From positions 2,554,001 through 2,618,000 of the forward strand of contig NZ_CP015438.1 in assembly GCF_001634285.1 (NCBI RefSeq): a stretch of 64,000 nt of DNA, written 5' to 3'. The notes under the pieces were generated by a model. That model was not told the DNA's origin and searched no databases. It worked only from the letters and a program-made list of their open reading frames with translations. A program made the translations under genes and the position numbers. The number at the start of each line of letters is the position of its first letter. Position 1 is the stretch's first letter. The stretch is from Anoxybacillus amylolyticus. Its GTDB lineage: Bacteria; Bacillota; Bacilli; Bacillales; Anoxybacillaceae. Positions 57,851 through 63,879 of this stretch are shown one piece after another.

Positions 57851-59484
57851 GTATCCATTCAGCCCAATACTAGTGAGATTTTCAGAATCCAGCACCAATA
57901 GGGCATTTCCAGTATCGAAAATGCCCTAGGAGGAATGGAGAATCGTTTGGAGAGACTCCCCACTTAGAAGTCTTTGCAACGATTCCCAAACCGGCTTTCC
58001 GTGTTTTTGCAGGGTAGAAATGACGCTGCGAATGGTGCAGAAAGCCTCGGCATCGTCTTCCTGACGAAACGTTCCGGAAATTTTTTGTTTGACTTTCACC
58101 ATCCGCAAATCACGCTCGGCTTGGTTGTTGTCAAACGGCACTTCTTTCTTTCGCAGGAAGAGAAGCGCTTCTTGCTTGCGCTTTTCCAGGCGCTGGATGA
58201 AATTTTGCGCGTTGCGGACGCCTTCATGGTTGCCTTGTCGGCAACGTTCATCGAGTTCTTGTCGACCATTCGCTAGAAGCTGGTCGTACACTGCTTCCCA
58301 ATACCGGACTTCCTCTTCCGGTAGAGCTCCGCCCGCTTTCTCCACCGCCTGTTTCATCTCCAACAGTGCTTCGGTCATCTCTTTCGACCATGAATGGCCG
58401 TAAAGTTCCGTATATGCCCGAAGCTCCCGGAGATGATGGGCGTGGCAAAGCGCATGGCTCGCCTCTGTGTACATCGGGTACACCGAATACGCATCGTGTA
58501 CCATCGTTCCTTTGTACCGTGGCAAGATCCCGATGTCGTCCGTCGCTTGCTTTCCACGGGAACGATGAAGCCCGTATCGTGTGACCTTGGCAGTGGAAGC
58601 CACATGCACCCATTGGTTCTTTCTGTTCACACGCAGGCTCGTTTCATCGACGTGCAACGTGCTGGAGGTTAGCAACGCCGTTTCGATCTCTTTGAGCGCT
58701 GCTTCTAACACAGGGAGCCACCGTCTCGTCATGTTCACGACTGTGCCTGCACTGATTGAATGGCCCACTAACGCTTTGACCATCTCCGTGACACGCTCGC
58801 ACGGGATCAACTGCGCATGATTCCAGTATAAAACAAGGGAAGTGATGGCTGGTCCGTACTGGACATGATTCGTGACATAAAAAGGGAACTCTGCCTGCTG
58901 GACGAGATGACATTTCGGACACCCCTTCACTTCCCGTTCGTGTTGAGTCACTTCCATTCGAACCACTGGGAGGTCGAACACTTGGCGAATGTCTACTTGA
59001 AGCGGAGCAACATGTTCTAAAGAGTGACCACATCCTTTGCATTTGGTCACGCGGTGAAGGACTCGATGGTCAGGATTCGGTACTTGGCGGAGCGTCGTTC
59101 CTCGATGCCCTAGTTGCCCTCCCGGCTGTTTCTCCGACGGTTGGCGAGAAGGGGATTTCGCCACAAACCGGTCAGAGGACGGCGGTAAGTGGCTGTTCGT
59201 ACTGTTTTTTTTCGTACGGGCTTCTAATTCTGCAATACGTGCTTTTAATTGTTGGTTTTCTTGTCTTAGCTGCTCGTTTTCTTTGATGAGTTTTTCGATG
59301 GTTTGCGCTTGGCGCTCGATTTTTGCGACCATGCTTTCGAGTGTAAAGACCGCTTGTTGAAAATCAAAAACAACGTTTGCCATCGTGTTCACCTCCCTTG
59401 TCTTGGATGGTACTAGTATAGACAAGGGGAGCAGAAATAAACCCGATCTCGTAAACTTTTTCTATGTAACGGCTGAATAGTTAC
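57851..59484 (-). mobile_element. IS66-family insertion sequence (single-ORF type)
   Basis: 1634 bp. Imperfect terminal inverted repeats: left begins GTATCCATTCAGCCC at 57851; the right end reads, on the minus strand, GTAACTATTCAGCC from 59484. An identical 8-bp target duplication TAAAAAAG flanks it at 57843-57850 and 59485-59492. Eight bases is the IS66-family norm. It carries only the transposase gene, as in the ISBst12-like branch of IS66 in Bacillaceae. The perfect duplication suggests a recent insertion. Confidence 0.95.
57926..59383 (-). CDS. IS66-family transposase (TnpC/ISBst12-like)
   Basis: 485 residues, intact. An N-terminal leucine zipper (about 15-60) and helix-turn-helix region (TKKNSTNSHLPPSSDR) are followed by a zinc-binding segment (CKGCGH and CPKC, about 108-153). 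The DDE core has the first Asp in LHVDETSLRV (about 245), the second in MVHDAYSVYP and the Glu near the C-terminal NNQAERDLRMVKVKQKISG. ATG at 59383 behind AAGGGAGGTG; a 14-codon extension is unlikely. Confidence 0.95.
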   Translation of the reverse strand: MANVVFDFQQAVFTLESMVAKIERQAQTIEKLIKENEQLRQENQQLKARIAELEARTKKNSTNSHLPPSSDRFVAKSPSRQPSEKQPGGQLGHRGTTLRQVPNPDHRVLHRVTKCKGCGHSLEHVAPLQVDIRQVFDLPVVRMEVTQHEREVKGCPKCHLVQQAEFPFYVTNHVQYGPAITSLVLYWNHAQLIPCERVTEMVKALVGHSISAGTVVNMTRRWLPVLEAALKEIETALLTSSTLHVDETSLRVNRKNQWVHVASTAKVTRYGLHRSRGKQATDDIGILPRYKGTMVHDAYSVYPMYTEASHALCHAHHLRELRAYTELYGHSWSKEMTEALLEMKQAVEKAGGALPEEEVRYWEAVYDQLLANGRQELDERCRQGNHEGVRNAQNFIQRLEKRKQEALLFLRKKEVPFDNNQAERDLRMVKVKQKISGTFRQEDDAEAFCTIRSVISTLQKHGKPVWESLQRLLSGESLQTILHSS

Positions 59485-60327
59485 TAAAAAAGATTGATCG
59501 GAAGGATTTGTCCATTGCGCTAAAATTGAATAAGCAGCTGGAAACAAATTTAAATTTGTAATGTCAGAAAATGATAAAGTTTTAACCGCTTTTGTTACCC
59601 CATTCGATTCATTGCCACTCGTATCGAATGTGGTAATCTTAATGTTATAATTTGTATTCGGTTGTAAATTAGAAATAGAGTAAGACGTCTTTGTTTTGTC
59701 TAAAGTTGCATTTAACACACCATTTAGATAGATTTTAGTTCCCGCAAAATCAATGTCGGAAGGATTTGTGAACGCTAAATCAATTGTTGTTTGAGGTACT
59801 TTTCCAACGTTTGCTGTAAAATTGCCTACCTCACTAGGGGGAAATGTATCTTTTATTTCTACTCCAAAAACATCAAATTCGTAAACAGTACTGCCACTCC
59901 ACATATCTTCATTTTCTAAACTAGCATAGTAAACGTTATCTACTTTGGTAATATAATGTTTAATACCGTCAGCTTGAACATAAGATGTGTAAATAATATT
60001 TCCTGCAGAATCAAAAAAACGTAAAACTAAACTTGAACCACCTTTTACCTGATAAGATTCAATACTTTGCGGAGATGTAAATTTATACCAAATTGTATCC
60101 GTAGCATAAATATGAGCCATCCTAGGCATTAAATTTACACTAGTTGATTCATCTCCGTCTGTTGCTTTCGTGGTAGTTCCATTGATTGAACGAATCCAGT
60201 CACCAACGTTGAGCGTTTTTCCATGCAATAATCCCCCCGAATAAGCAAATACATAGTGTAAAGAAGCAGGGATTAAGAAGAAAGAAAGTAATGTTAACGA
60301 GAATAAAGAAAATATTTTTTTATACAT
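59413..60327 (-). pseudogene. Fibronectin-III spike protein, N-terminal part; gene interrupted by IS66 element
   Basis: Signal peptide (about 1-29: MYKKIFSLFSLTLLSFFLIP start, cleavage near VFAYS), an N-terminal domain (about 30-160) and one fibronectin-III domain (about 165-255, LAFTNPSDIDFAGTKIYLNG, NLQPNTNYNIKI). The true sequence ends at codon 281; the last 23 codons of the frame are IS sequence. Deleting the IS and one 8-bp repeat joins it in frame with the C-terminal part and rebuilds a protein of about 594 residues, with a domain continuing ...NPSDQSFLGNDLYLNG. I chose ATG 60327 behind AAAGGA; 60336 is possible. Confidence 0.88.
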
Positions 60328-60359
60328 ACAATCCATCCTTTTTTTGTTATGTTAATTTC

Positions 60360-61424
60360 TCATCCTCCTGATCCATCCGGATAATCAGGATGTTTTTTGT
60401 AGTATTGTGTTCCTTGCCAGTCGCTTTGGTTTGGTGTTGGAGCGTTGCTGCCGTTGTCGCTAGGGCTTGGCGGTGTGTCGTTGTTTTGGCTTGGTATTGG
60501 CGCGTTGCCGGTGTCCGGTGTGCCGTTTTGGTCTTTAGGGATTGGCATTGTCTGGTCCGGCTGTTGTGGATGTCCCGCGTCCCAATCGCCTGCGTCGGTA
60601 TTCCCCGGCTCTGGCATTTTGTCCGGCAATGACGGCAATGTGTCGAGTGGATTCACGATGTCAAAGCCGCCTGAGTCATCGTTTCGGAACGGAATTTCCG
60701 GCGCTTGATTTTCGATATTTTGTTTCGTGAACCCCGACGTATCAAGCCCCGAATCGGGAATGCTTGGCACTTGATTTTCAATCCCGCCTGTATCAACCCC
60801 CGACAAGTCCGCAGGCTCTGCTGGCGGCGACGGTGCCGTGCCTAACATCGTCTGCATGTCCGTCACAAGTCGCGGCACGATCGTGTCGCGAAACGTCGCG
60901 GCGACTTGATCCCAGTCCGGCGCTGGAGGAATTGCGCTTTTGATTTCATCTAACTTTCCCATATATTGATTCCATCCTGGGCAATTAAACAGTTCGCAGC
61001 CGGTGCATCCTGAATCCGCAGAATCCGCGCCCATAAAGACAATATGAAACGAATTTGGATTGTCGGTCCATGCCTCTAGTGCATGAAATTCTCCGACCGA
61101 AGCAACGATCTTGAACCCTTTCGCACCATCAGGGAAATTGTAATCAGAAAATCCCGCTAAAGCAGAAGATCCCAACAGTTTTCCGTTTGCATCAAACCAT
61201 TGCAACGCGCCTTCCCCTGAACCTTGAATCTTGACGCGTGTAAAATTATCGTCATGATATATGACATCTGCCCATAGGATTTCATTTGAACTCGTTTTTG
61301 AGCCAAAGTAGCCATAGACACATTCACCGTTTGAACAAACTGCGTCCGCAGCCTGCGCCTGAATCGGTACATATAAAATCAGCAACACGGCAATAAGTCC
61401 CAAGTTCTTTAATTTTTTAATCAT
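60360..61424 (-). CDS. Secreted Cys/Pro/Asp-rich protein, candidate virion or attachment protein
   Basis: 354 residues. Signal peptide about 1-25 (KKLKNLGLIAVLLILYVPIQ, cleavage near AQAADA). A folded domain (about 27-135) carries a Cys pair at CSNGEC, then a Cys cluster SGCTGCELFNCPGW (about 137-150), then a long Pro/Asp/Asn/Gly-rich low-complexity tail (about 200-354) containing two IENQ(V/A)P repeats. No membrane anchor is seen, so it may be released or held by disulfides. Structure recalls phage pIII-type proteins with glycine linkers, but no homology is visible. First gene after the coat-gene terminator. Confidence 0.75.
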   Translation of the reverse strand: MIKKLKNLGLIAVLLILYVPIQAQAADAVCSNGECVYGYFGSKTSSNEILWADVIYHDDNFTRVKIQGSGEGALQWFDANGKLLGSSALAGFSDYNFPDGAKGFKIVASVGEFHALEAWTDNPNSFHIVFMGADSADSGCTGCELFNCPGWNQYMGKLDEIKSAIPPAPDWDQVAATFRDTIVPRLVTDMQTMLGTAPSPPAEPADLSGVDTGGIENQVPSIPDSGLDTSGFTKQNIENQAPEIPFRNDDSGGFDIVNPLDTLPSLPDKMPEPGNTDAGDWDAGHPQQPDQTMPIPKDQNGTPDTGNAPIPSQNNDTPPSPSDNGSNAPTPNQSDWQGTQYYKKHPDYPDGSGG

Positions 61425-61450
61425 TTAATACATCACACGCCTTCCATACT

Positions 61451-61480
61451 AAAAAAGGAGGATTGCTCCTCCCTTTTTTA
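61451..61480 (-). terminator. Strong terminator right behind the coat-like gene
   Basis: AAAAAAGGAGGA (61451-61462), TTGC loop, TCCTCC then TTTTTT (61467-61479). It starts at the coat stop codon. Filamentous phages place a central terminator after the major coat gene so that coat protein is far more abundant than the downstream minor proteins. Confidence 0.88.
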
Positions 61481-61669
61481 TTACGCCTTTTTGCCGCCAG
61501 GTAGAACAGATTTGATAAATCCAATGAGCCGTGGCGCAAAAGCAATTGCAACTCCCAATAGAACAAATGGTGATACCCACGTAAGAACAGAAGTTGCACT
61601 TGACAATAAATCTTGTACCGTGAACGGTAAAGAAACACCCGAAAGATCAATAGCTGCACCTAAAGCCAT
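61481..61669 (-). CDS. Candidate major coat protein of the inovirus-like module
   Basis: 62 residues. Short N-terminus, amphipathic stretch (SLPFTVQDLLSSATSVLTW), a hydrophobic span with WVSPFVLLGVAIAFAP, and a basic C-terminus (KSVLPGGKKA). This matches the size and layout of inovirus major coat proteins, although no clear cleavable signal peptide is seen; its first 20 residues might act as a leader or the protein may be uncleaved as in some Gram-positive phages. RBS GGGAGGAATTTATA is very strong; a hairpin precedes and a terminator follows the gene. Confidence 0.7.
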   Translation of the reverse strand: MALGAAIDLSGVSLPFTVQDLLSSATSVLTWVSPFVLLGVAIAFAPRLIGFIKSVLPGGKKA

Positions 61670-61699
61670 TATAAATTCCTCCCTTAATTTAATTTTTAT

Positions 61700-61726
61700 A
61701 TTTCACTAGCAAACGCTAGTTGAAAA
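61700..61726 (-). other. Inverted repeat upstream of the coat-like gene
   Basis: Minus strand: TTTTCAACTAGC and GCTAGTGAAA arms (one bulge) around GTTT, not followed by T residues. It lies between the preceding gene and the coat start; a 5' mRNA-stabilising or processing hairpin is a fair guess. Confidence 0.5.
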
Positions 61727-61727
61727 C

Positions 61728-61943
61728 TTAGTAACGGCGGATTTCATAATCGTCATCATTCTCTTTTTTCCCAACTTGATCGGTATTCGCAAATGATTTT
61801 CTTATAACAGTTATCAACATTGAAACCGCCCCAGCTGCCGCCATAATCATAATCATCGGAGCAACATAGAAAAGTAGCCATTTGACGTAATACCAAAATT
61901 CATCTAACCGCGCTGGAGTGAAAAATGTTTGAAATTCCGGCAT
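61728..61943 (-). CDS. Small membrane protein with long cytosolic tail, cargo operon
   Basis: 71 residues: MPEFQTFFTPARLDEFWYY, a hydrophobic span (about 22-46, WLLFYVAPMIMIMAAAGAVS) and a basic then acidic tail (KKENDDDYEIRRY). It shares the AP-(M/F)-I-x-L/I core with its neighbours. No family recognised. Confidence 0.65.
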   Translation of the reverse strand: MPEFQTFFTPARLDEFWYYVKWLLFYVAPMIMIMAAAGAVSMLITVIRKSFANTDQVGKKENDDDYEIRRY

Positions 61944-61947
61944 ATCA

Positions 61948-62106
61948 TCACGACCTCGATCTGATCGCCACGATCACGCCATGAAGTAGCATTCCGACAG
62001 CAACAATCGCGACAACTAACATGATGAAGGGAGCAACTGTTTTTAAAAGAAACCCAAAAACGCCCCAAAAGAACGCCCAGTCAAAAACATTCCCAATACT
62101 CGACAC
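61948..62106 (-). CDS. Coat-like tiny membrane protein, GTG start
   Basis: 52 residues. One or two hydrophobic spans (about 10-48) containing VAPFIMLVVAIVAVGMLL and a basic end (VAIRSRS). GTG start behind GGAGGGAGTAAC. The APFI(M/L)L core is shared with the fibronectin-III protein tail and the candidate coat protein. Confidence 0.65.
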   Translation of the reverse strand: MSSIGNVFDWAFFWGVFGFLLKTVAPFIMLVVAIVAVGMLLHGVIVAIRSRS

Positions 62107-62118
62107 GTTACTCCCTCC

Positions 62119-62259
62119 TTACCTCGCCGATTTATAAATGGCAATTGCAATGAAACATAGCGTCAAGAAAATGGCCCATGCTCCGAGAGCTGTTACAATA
62201 TCACCATTTCCGAATACAACTTTAAAGGCATATGCGACTAATGTTCCTGTTCTTACCAT
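62119..62259 (-). CDS. Tiny membrane protein, cargo operon
   Basis: 46 residues: MVRTGTLVAYAFKVVFGNGD, then a hydrophobic span (about 20-42, VTALGAWAIFLTLCFIAIAI) and a basic end (YKSAR). The ATG overlaps the end of the preceding gene by 7 bases. The upstream extension to 62322 lies within that gene and is rejected. Confidence 0.6.
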   Translation of the reverse strand: MVRTGTLVAYAFKVVFGNGDIVTALGAWAIFLTLCFIAIAIYKSAR

Positions 62260-62390
62260 CGCCGTTTTACCCCTTTCACCGTTTCGATCAGAAACATCGT
62301 GACTGGGAAAGCGACGATGCACGAAGCCATCAATACGAGGTAGGTGGCTAATATATCTTTCGGTGTTGCCGAAAATAAAATGCTATACAT
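62253..62390 (-). CDS. Tiny membrane protein, cargo operon
   Basis: 45 residues: MYSILFSATPKDILATYLVL, a hydrophobic span (about 13-36) and a very basic C-terminus (KGVKRRW). RBS TGAGGAGGTAGAC overlaps the end of the gene before it. Similar in design to inovirus minor coat proteins pVII and pIX, which are 32-33 residues in Ff phages; homology not established. Confidence 0.6.
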   Translation of the reverse strand: MYSILFSATPKDILATYLVLMASCIVAFPVTMFLIETVKGVKRRW

Positions 62391-62392
62391 GT

Positions 62393-62569
62393 CTACCTCC
62401 TCATAAATCGTTCCAGCACCATGAAAATCATCATGGCAGCAAGCAGAACGGAAATGATGACATCGCCTAAGGTGATCTCATGAATGACAACAATATTGCC
62501 TTCTTTCGTTTCAATCAACGTATGTTCGCGCATTTCGACATAATTGATATTCGATGTCGGCTCATTCAT
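62393..62569 (-). CDS. Small membrane protein, first gene of the cargo structural operon
   Basis: 58 residues: hydrophilic head (MNEPTSNINYVEMREHTLIE) and one hydrophobic span (about 33-52) ending in RFMRR. ATG at 62569 behind GGGGGTGATAAG; a longer frame reaching 62638 would include the tandem repeats and is rejected. First gene after the terminator at 62668-62701. Confidence 0.62.
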   Translation of the reverse strand: MNEPTSNINYVEMREHTLIETKEGNIVVIHEITLGDVIISVLLAAMMIFMVLERFMRR

Positions 62570-62578
62570 GCTTATCAC

Positions 62579-62610
62579 CCCCACAATTCCCCACAATTCC
62601 CCACAATTCA
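62579..62610 (-). repeat. Three tandem 10-bp direct repeats before the structural operon
   Basis: CCACAATTCC occurs three times in register (62581-62610, last base of the third copy differs), directly upstream of the 62393-62569 start codon. Iteron-like; could be a binding site or a translational leader. Confidence 0.8.
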
Positions 62611-62641
62611 AATGTACAGAGAATTTTGTCGTTTTCATATC

Positions 62642-62657
62642 ACCAAAAAATTTTGGT
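62642..62657. promoter_or_regulatory. Inverted repeat, possible operator
   Basis: ACCAAAA and TTTTGGT arms with a 2-base spacer, lying between the terminator and the tandem repeats, where the promoter of the structural operon should be. I could not place a good -35/-10 pair. Confidence 0.4.
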
Positions 62658-62665
62658 CATATGAT

Positions 62666-62701
62666 GACAAAAAAATCGAGTGAAAGAAAGCTTCACTCGA
62701 T
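62666..62701 (-). terminator. Terminator between the right-hand gene set and the structural operon
   Basis: Minus strand: ATCGAGTGAA and TTCACTCGAT arms (62675-62684, 62692-62701), 7-base loop, then seven T. Confidence 0.9.
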
Positions 62702-62797
62702 TTCGTTCGTCAAATGTCAATTTTCCCTTTATGCGAAAAAAATATCTTCAAAAATATAGAAAGGTGACGTGGATTTTTGTAGATGTTATATACATCT

Positions 62798-63088
62798 TTA
62801 AGAAGTTGCACGTATTTTCGGGAATTTTCTGCCCGTTTTTGTAATTCCCGTTTCAAGCGTCTGAATCCATTCTTCAAGTTCTTTCATGCCGCAGCCGAGA
62901 TCGAGAAGCTCTTGCGGAAATTCGGAAAACCTTCTTTTCCATCTTTTCATGCGTATTAATGCTTTTCGAGATTCTCCAAACGAATAGACGCGGCGCTCTT
63001 TTCGCGTGGAATATTGCTGCGTTCCGACATACATACACAAATAAATGTATTGTTTACCGTTCGATTTCACTTGCGAAAGGTACGCCAT
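62798..63088 (-). CDS. Hypothetical basic protein with transposase-N-terminus-like pattern
   Basis: 96 residues, basic and aromatic: MAYLSQVKSNGKQYIYLCMY, RRVYSFGESRKALIRMKRW. The pattern of a short K-x-G-x-x-Y-x-Y strand pair followed by V-Y-S-F-G resembles the first 50 residues of IS1634/IS4-type transposases and some element-borne orphan proteins. No catalytic domain follows, so a DNA-binding accessory role is only inference. RBS GGAGGGAAGCGT. Followed by the terminator 62666-62701; the gap 62702-62797 holds nothing I recognise. Confidence 0.65.
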   Translation of the reverse strand: MAYLSQVKSNGKQYIYLCMYVGTQQYSTRKERRVYSFGESRKALIRMKRWKRRFSEFPQELLDLGCGMKELEEWIQTLETGITKTGRKFPKIRATS

Positions 63089-63245
63089 ACGCTTCCCTCC
63101 ATTCCTGGATCATTTGTTTGCGTATTTTCGAAAGACTTGTTACTTTCATGTCGGTTTCATGCTGTATGTAGTACGGGGAAGGATTTTCGTCGTGATGAGA
63201 AAGAAACGCAATGATTAACGTGAGAATGAACGCAAGCCACTTCAT
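63054..63245 (-). CDS. Hypothetical small anchored or secreted protein
   Basis: 63 residues: an N-terminal hydrophobic helix (about 2-15, KWLAFILTLIIAFLS) and a hydrophilic remainder with two His-rich/charged stretches. It overlaps the next gene by 35 bases. RBS TTAGGAGGCG precedes the ATG. Confidence 0.55.
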   Translation of the reverse strand: MKWLAFILTLIIAFLSHHDENPSPYYIQHETDMKVTSLSKIRKQMIQEWREAYGVPFASEIER

Positions 63246-63256
63246 TTTTTCGCCTC

Positions 63257-63340
63257 CTAACTTGATAGATAATAAAGGAAAATGTACATCACAAAAGCAA
63301 ATACGAACGATAACAATGCCGACTTGAGAAAATCACGCAT
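63257..63340 (-). CDS. 27-residue single-span membrane peptide
   Basis: MRDFLKSALLSFVFAFVMYI then a short aromatic end: one hydrophobic helix with a basic start. Good RBS TTGAGGTGAAAAC and tight spacing to both neighbours support translation. Function unknown; toxin-like or small virion peptide are possibilities. Confidence 0.55.
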   Translation of the reverse strand: MRDFLKSALLSFVFAFVMYIFLYYLSS

Positions 63341-63344
63341 GTTT

Positions 63345-63719
63345 TCACCTCAACTCAAGTGAAAGTTGCTCATATGTTTCCATAAACTGTGGGTAAACTT
63401 TTTCAATTTGACTAACCCGAACATCCCAGCACCCACTTTCGTTGCAGACAAGCAATGTTGTTTCGTCAATATAAAAAAGCGCGTAATAATAATCGTATTT
63501 TGATTGATTCACGCTAAACAGTAAGATGTTGTTTATTTTCCCTTCGTATCTTAGAAGGAAGCCGTCTTGCATCACAAAACGGCTTCGCTTTTTTTCGCCT
63601 AGTTGTTTCACAAACTCTCCTGGGAAAAGCTGCGTTCCGGCAAGCTGGACAGGATCGCGTCTTATTTCCTCATCGTTTGGCTTGACATACATCGCACCGT
63701 TAAAATACCCGATTTGCAT
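63345..63719 (-). CDS. Hypothetical soluble protein
   Basis: 124 residues from ATG 63719 (MQIGYFNGAMYVKPNDEE) behind GAGGAAGGAC; the frame extends to 63764 but those codons belong to the gene upstream. Mostly beta-rich: FVMQDGFLLRYEGKINNILLF and YYYALFYIDETTLLVCNESG. No family recognised. Confidence 0.6.
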   Translation of the reverse strand: MQIGYFNGAMYVKPNDEEIRRDPVQLAGTQLFPGEFVKQLGEKKRSRFVMQDGFLLRYEGKINNILLFSVNQSKYDYYYALFYIDETTLLVCNESGCWDVRVSQIEKVYPQFMETYEQLSLELR

Positions 63720-63861
63720 TGTCCTTCCTCCATTCGTCAATCTTTTTGATAATGTCATTTGCATCGCAGCAATGATAATAATATGTTTCTCGCTCGTACC
63801 CGCAAGCTACAATCGACAGCAATTCCCTGATTATTTCAAGATCTTCTTCGTTAAAAATCAA
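63700..63861 (-). CDS. Hypothetical small protein, TTG start
   Basis: 53 residues: MIFNEEDLEIIRELLSIVAC, then YERETYYYHCCDANDI with a Cys pair, then a charged helix. TTG start behind AAGGGG at eight bases. It overlaps the next gene by 20 bases. No family recognised. Confidence 0.5.
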   Translation of the reverse strand: MIFNEEDLEIIRELLSIVACGYERETYYYHCCDANDIIKKIDEWRKDNANRVF

Positions 63862-63879
63862 CTTCCTAACCCCTTTACC

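Larger units (their letters stand above)
53425..62569 (-). mobile_element. Inovirus-like prophage module (coat, spike and assembly genes)
   Basis: About twenty consecutive minus-strand genes with overlapping stops and starts, bounded by terminators. Order: several one-span membrane proteins, coat-like protein with its own terminator, secreted protein, spike-like fibronectin-III protein with coat-like C-terminal anchor, further minor membrane proteins, Zot-like ATPase, then three unknown genes. The order coat, adsorption, assembly ATPase is that of filamentous phages. Replication genes and an origin are not identified; they may lie to the right of 64000. Broken by the IS66 insertion. Confidence 0.7.

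Noticed and set aside
58248-59042. Several plus- and minus-strand frames of 70-132 codons inside the IS66 transposase
   Set aside because: They are shadows of the transposase with no ribosome site or family pattern; the single-ORF IS66 branch has no tnpA/tnpB.
59413-59484. The last 23 codons of the 5' spike fragment as real protein
   Set aside because: They lie inside the IS66 terminal region, past the 8-bp target duplication, so they are insertion sequence.
61417-61659. 80-codon frame overlapping the candidate coat gene
   Set aside because: Another-frame shadow; it runs through the terminator and lacks a ribosome site, unlike the 61481-61669 gene.
62579-62610. CRISPR-like array
   Set aside because: Only three 10-bp tandem copies without spacers and no cas genes nearby.
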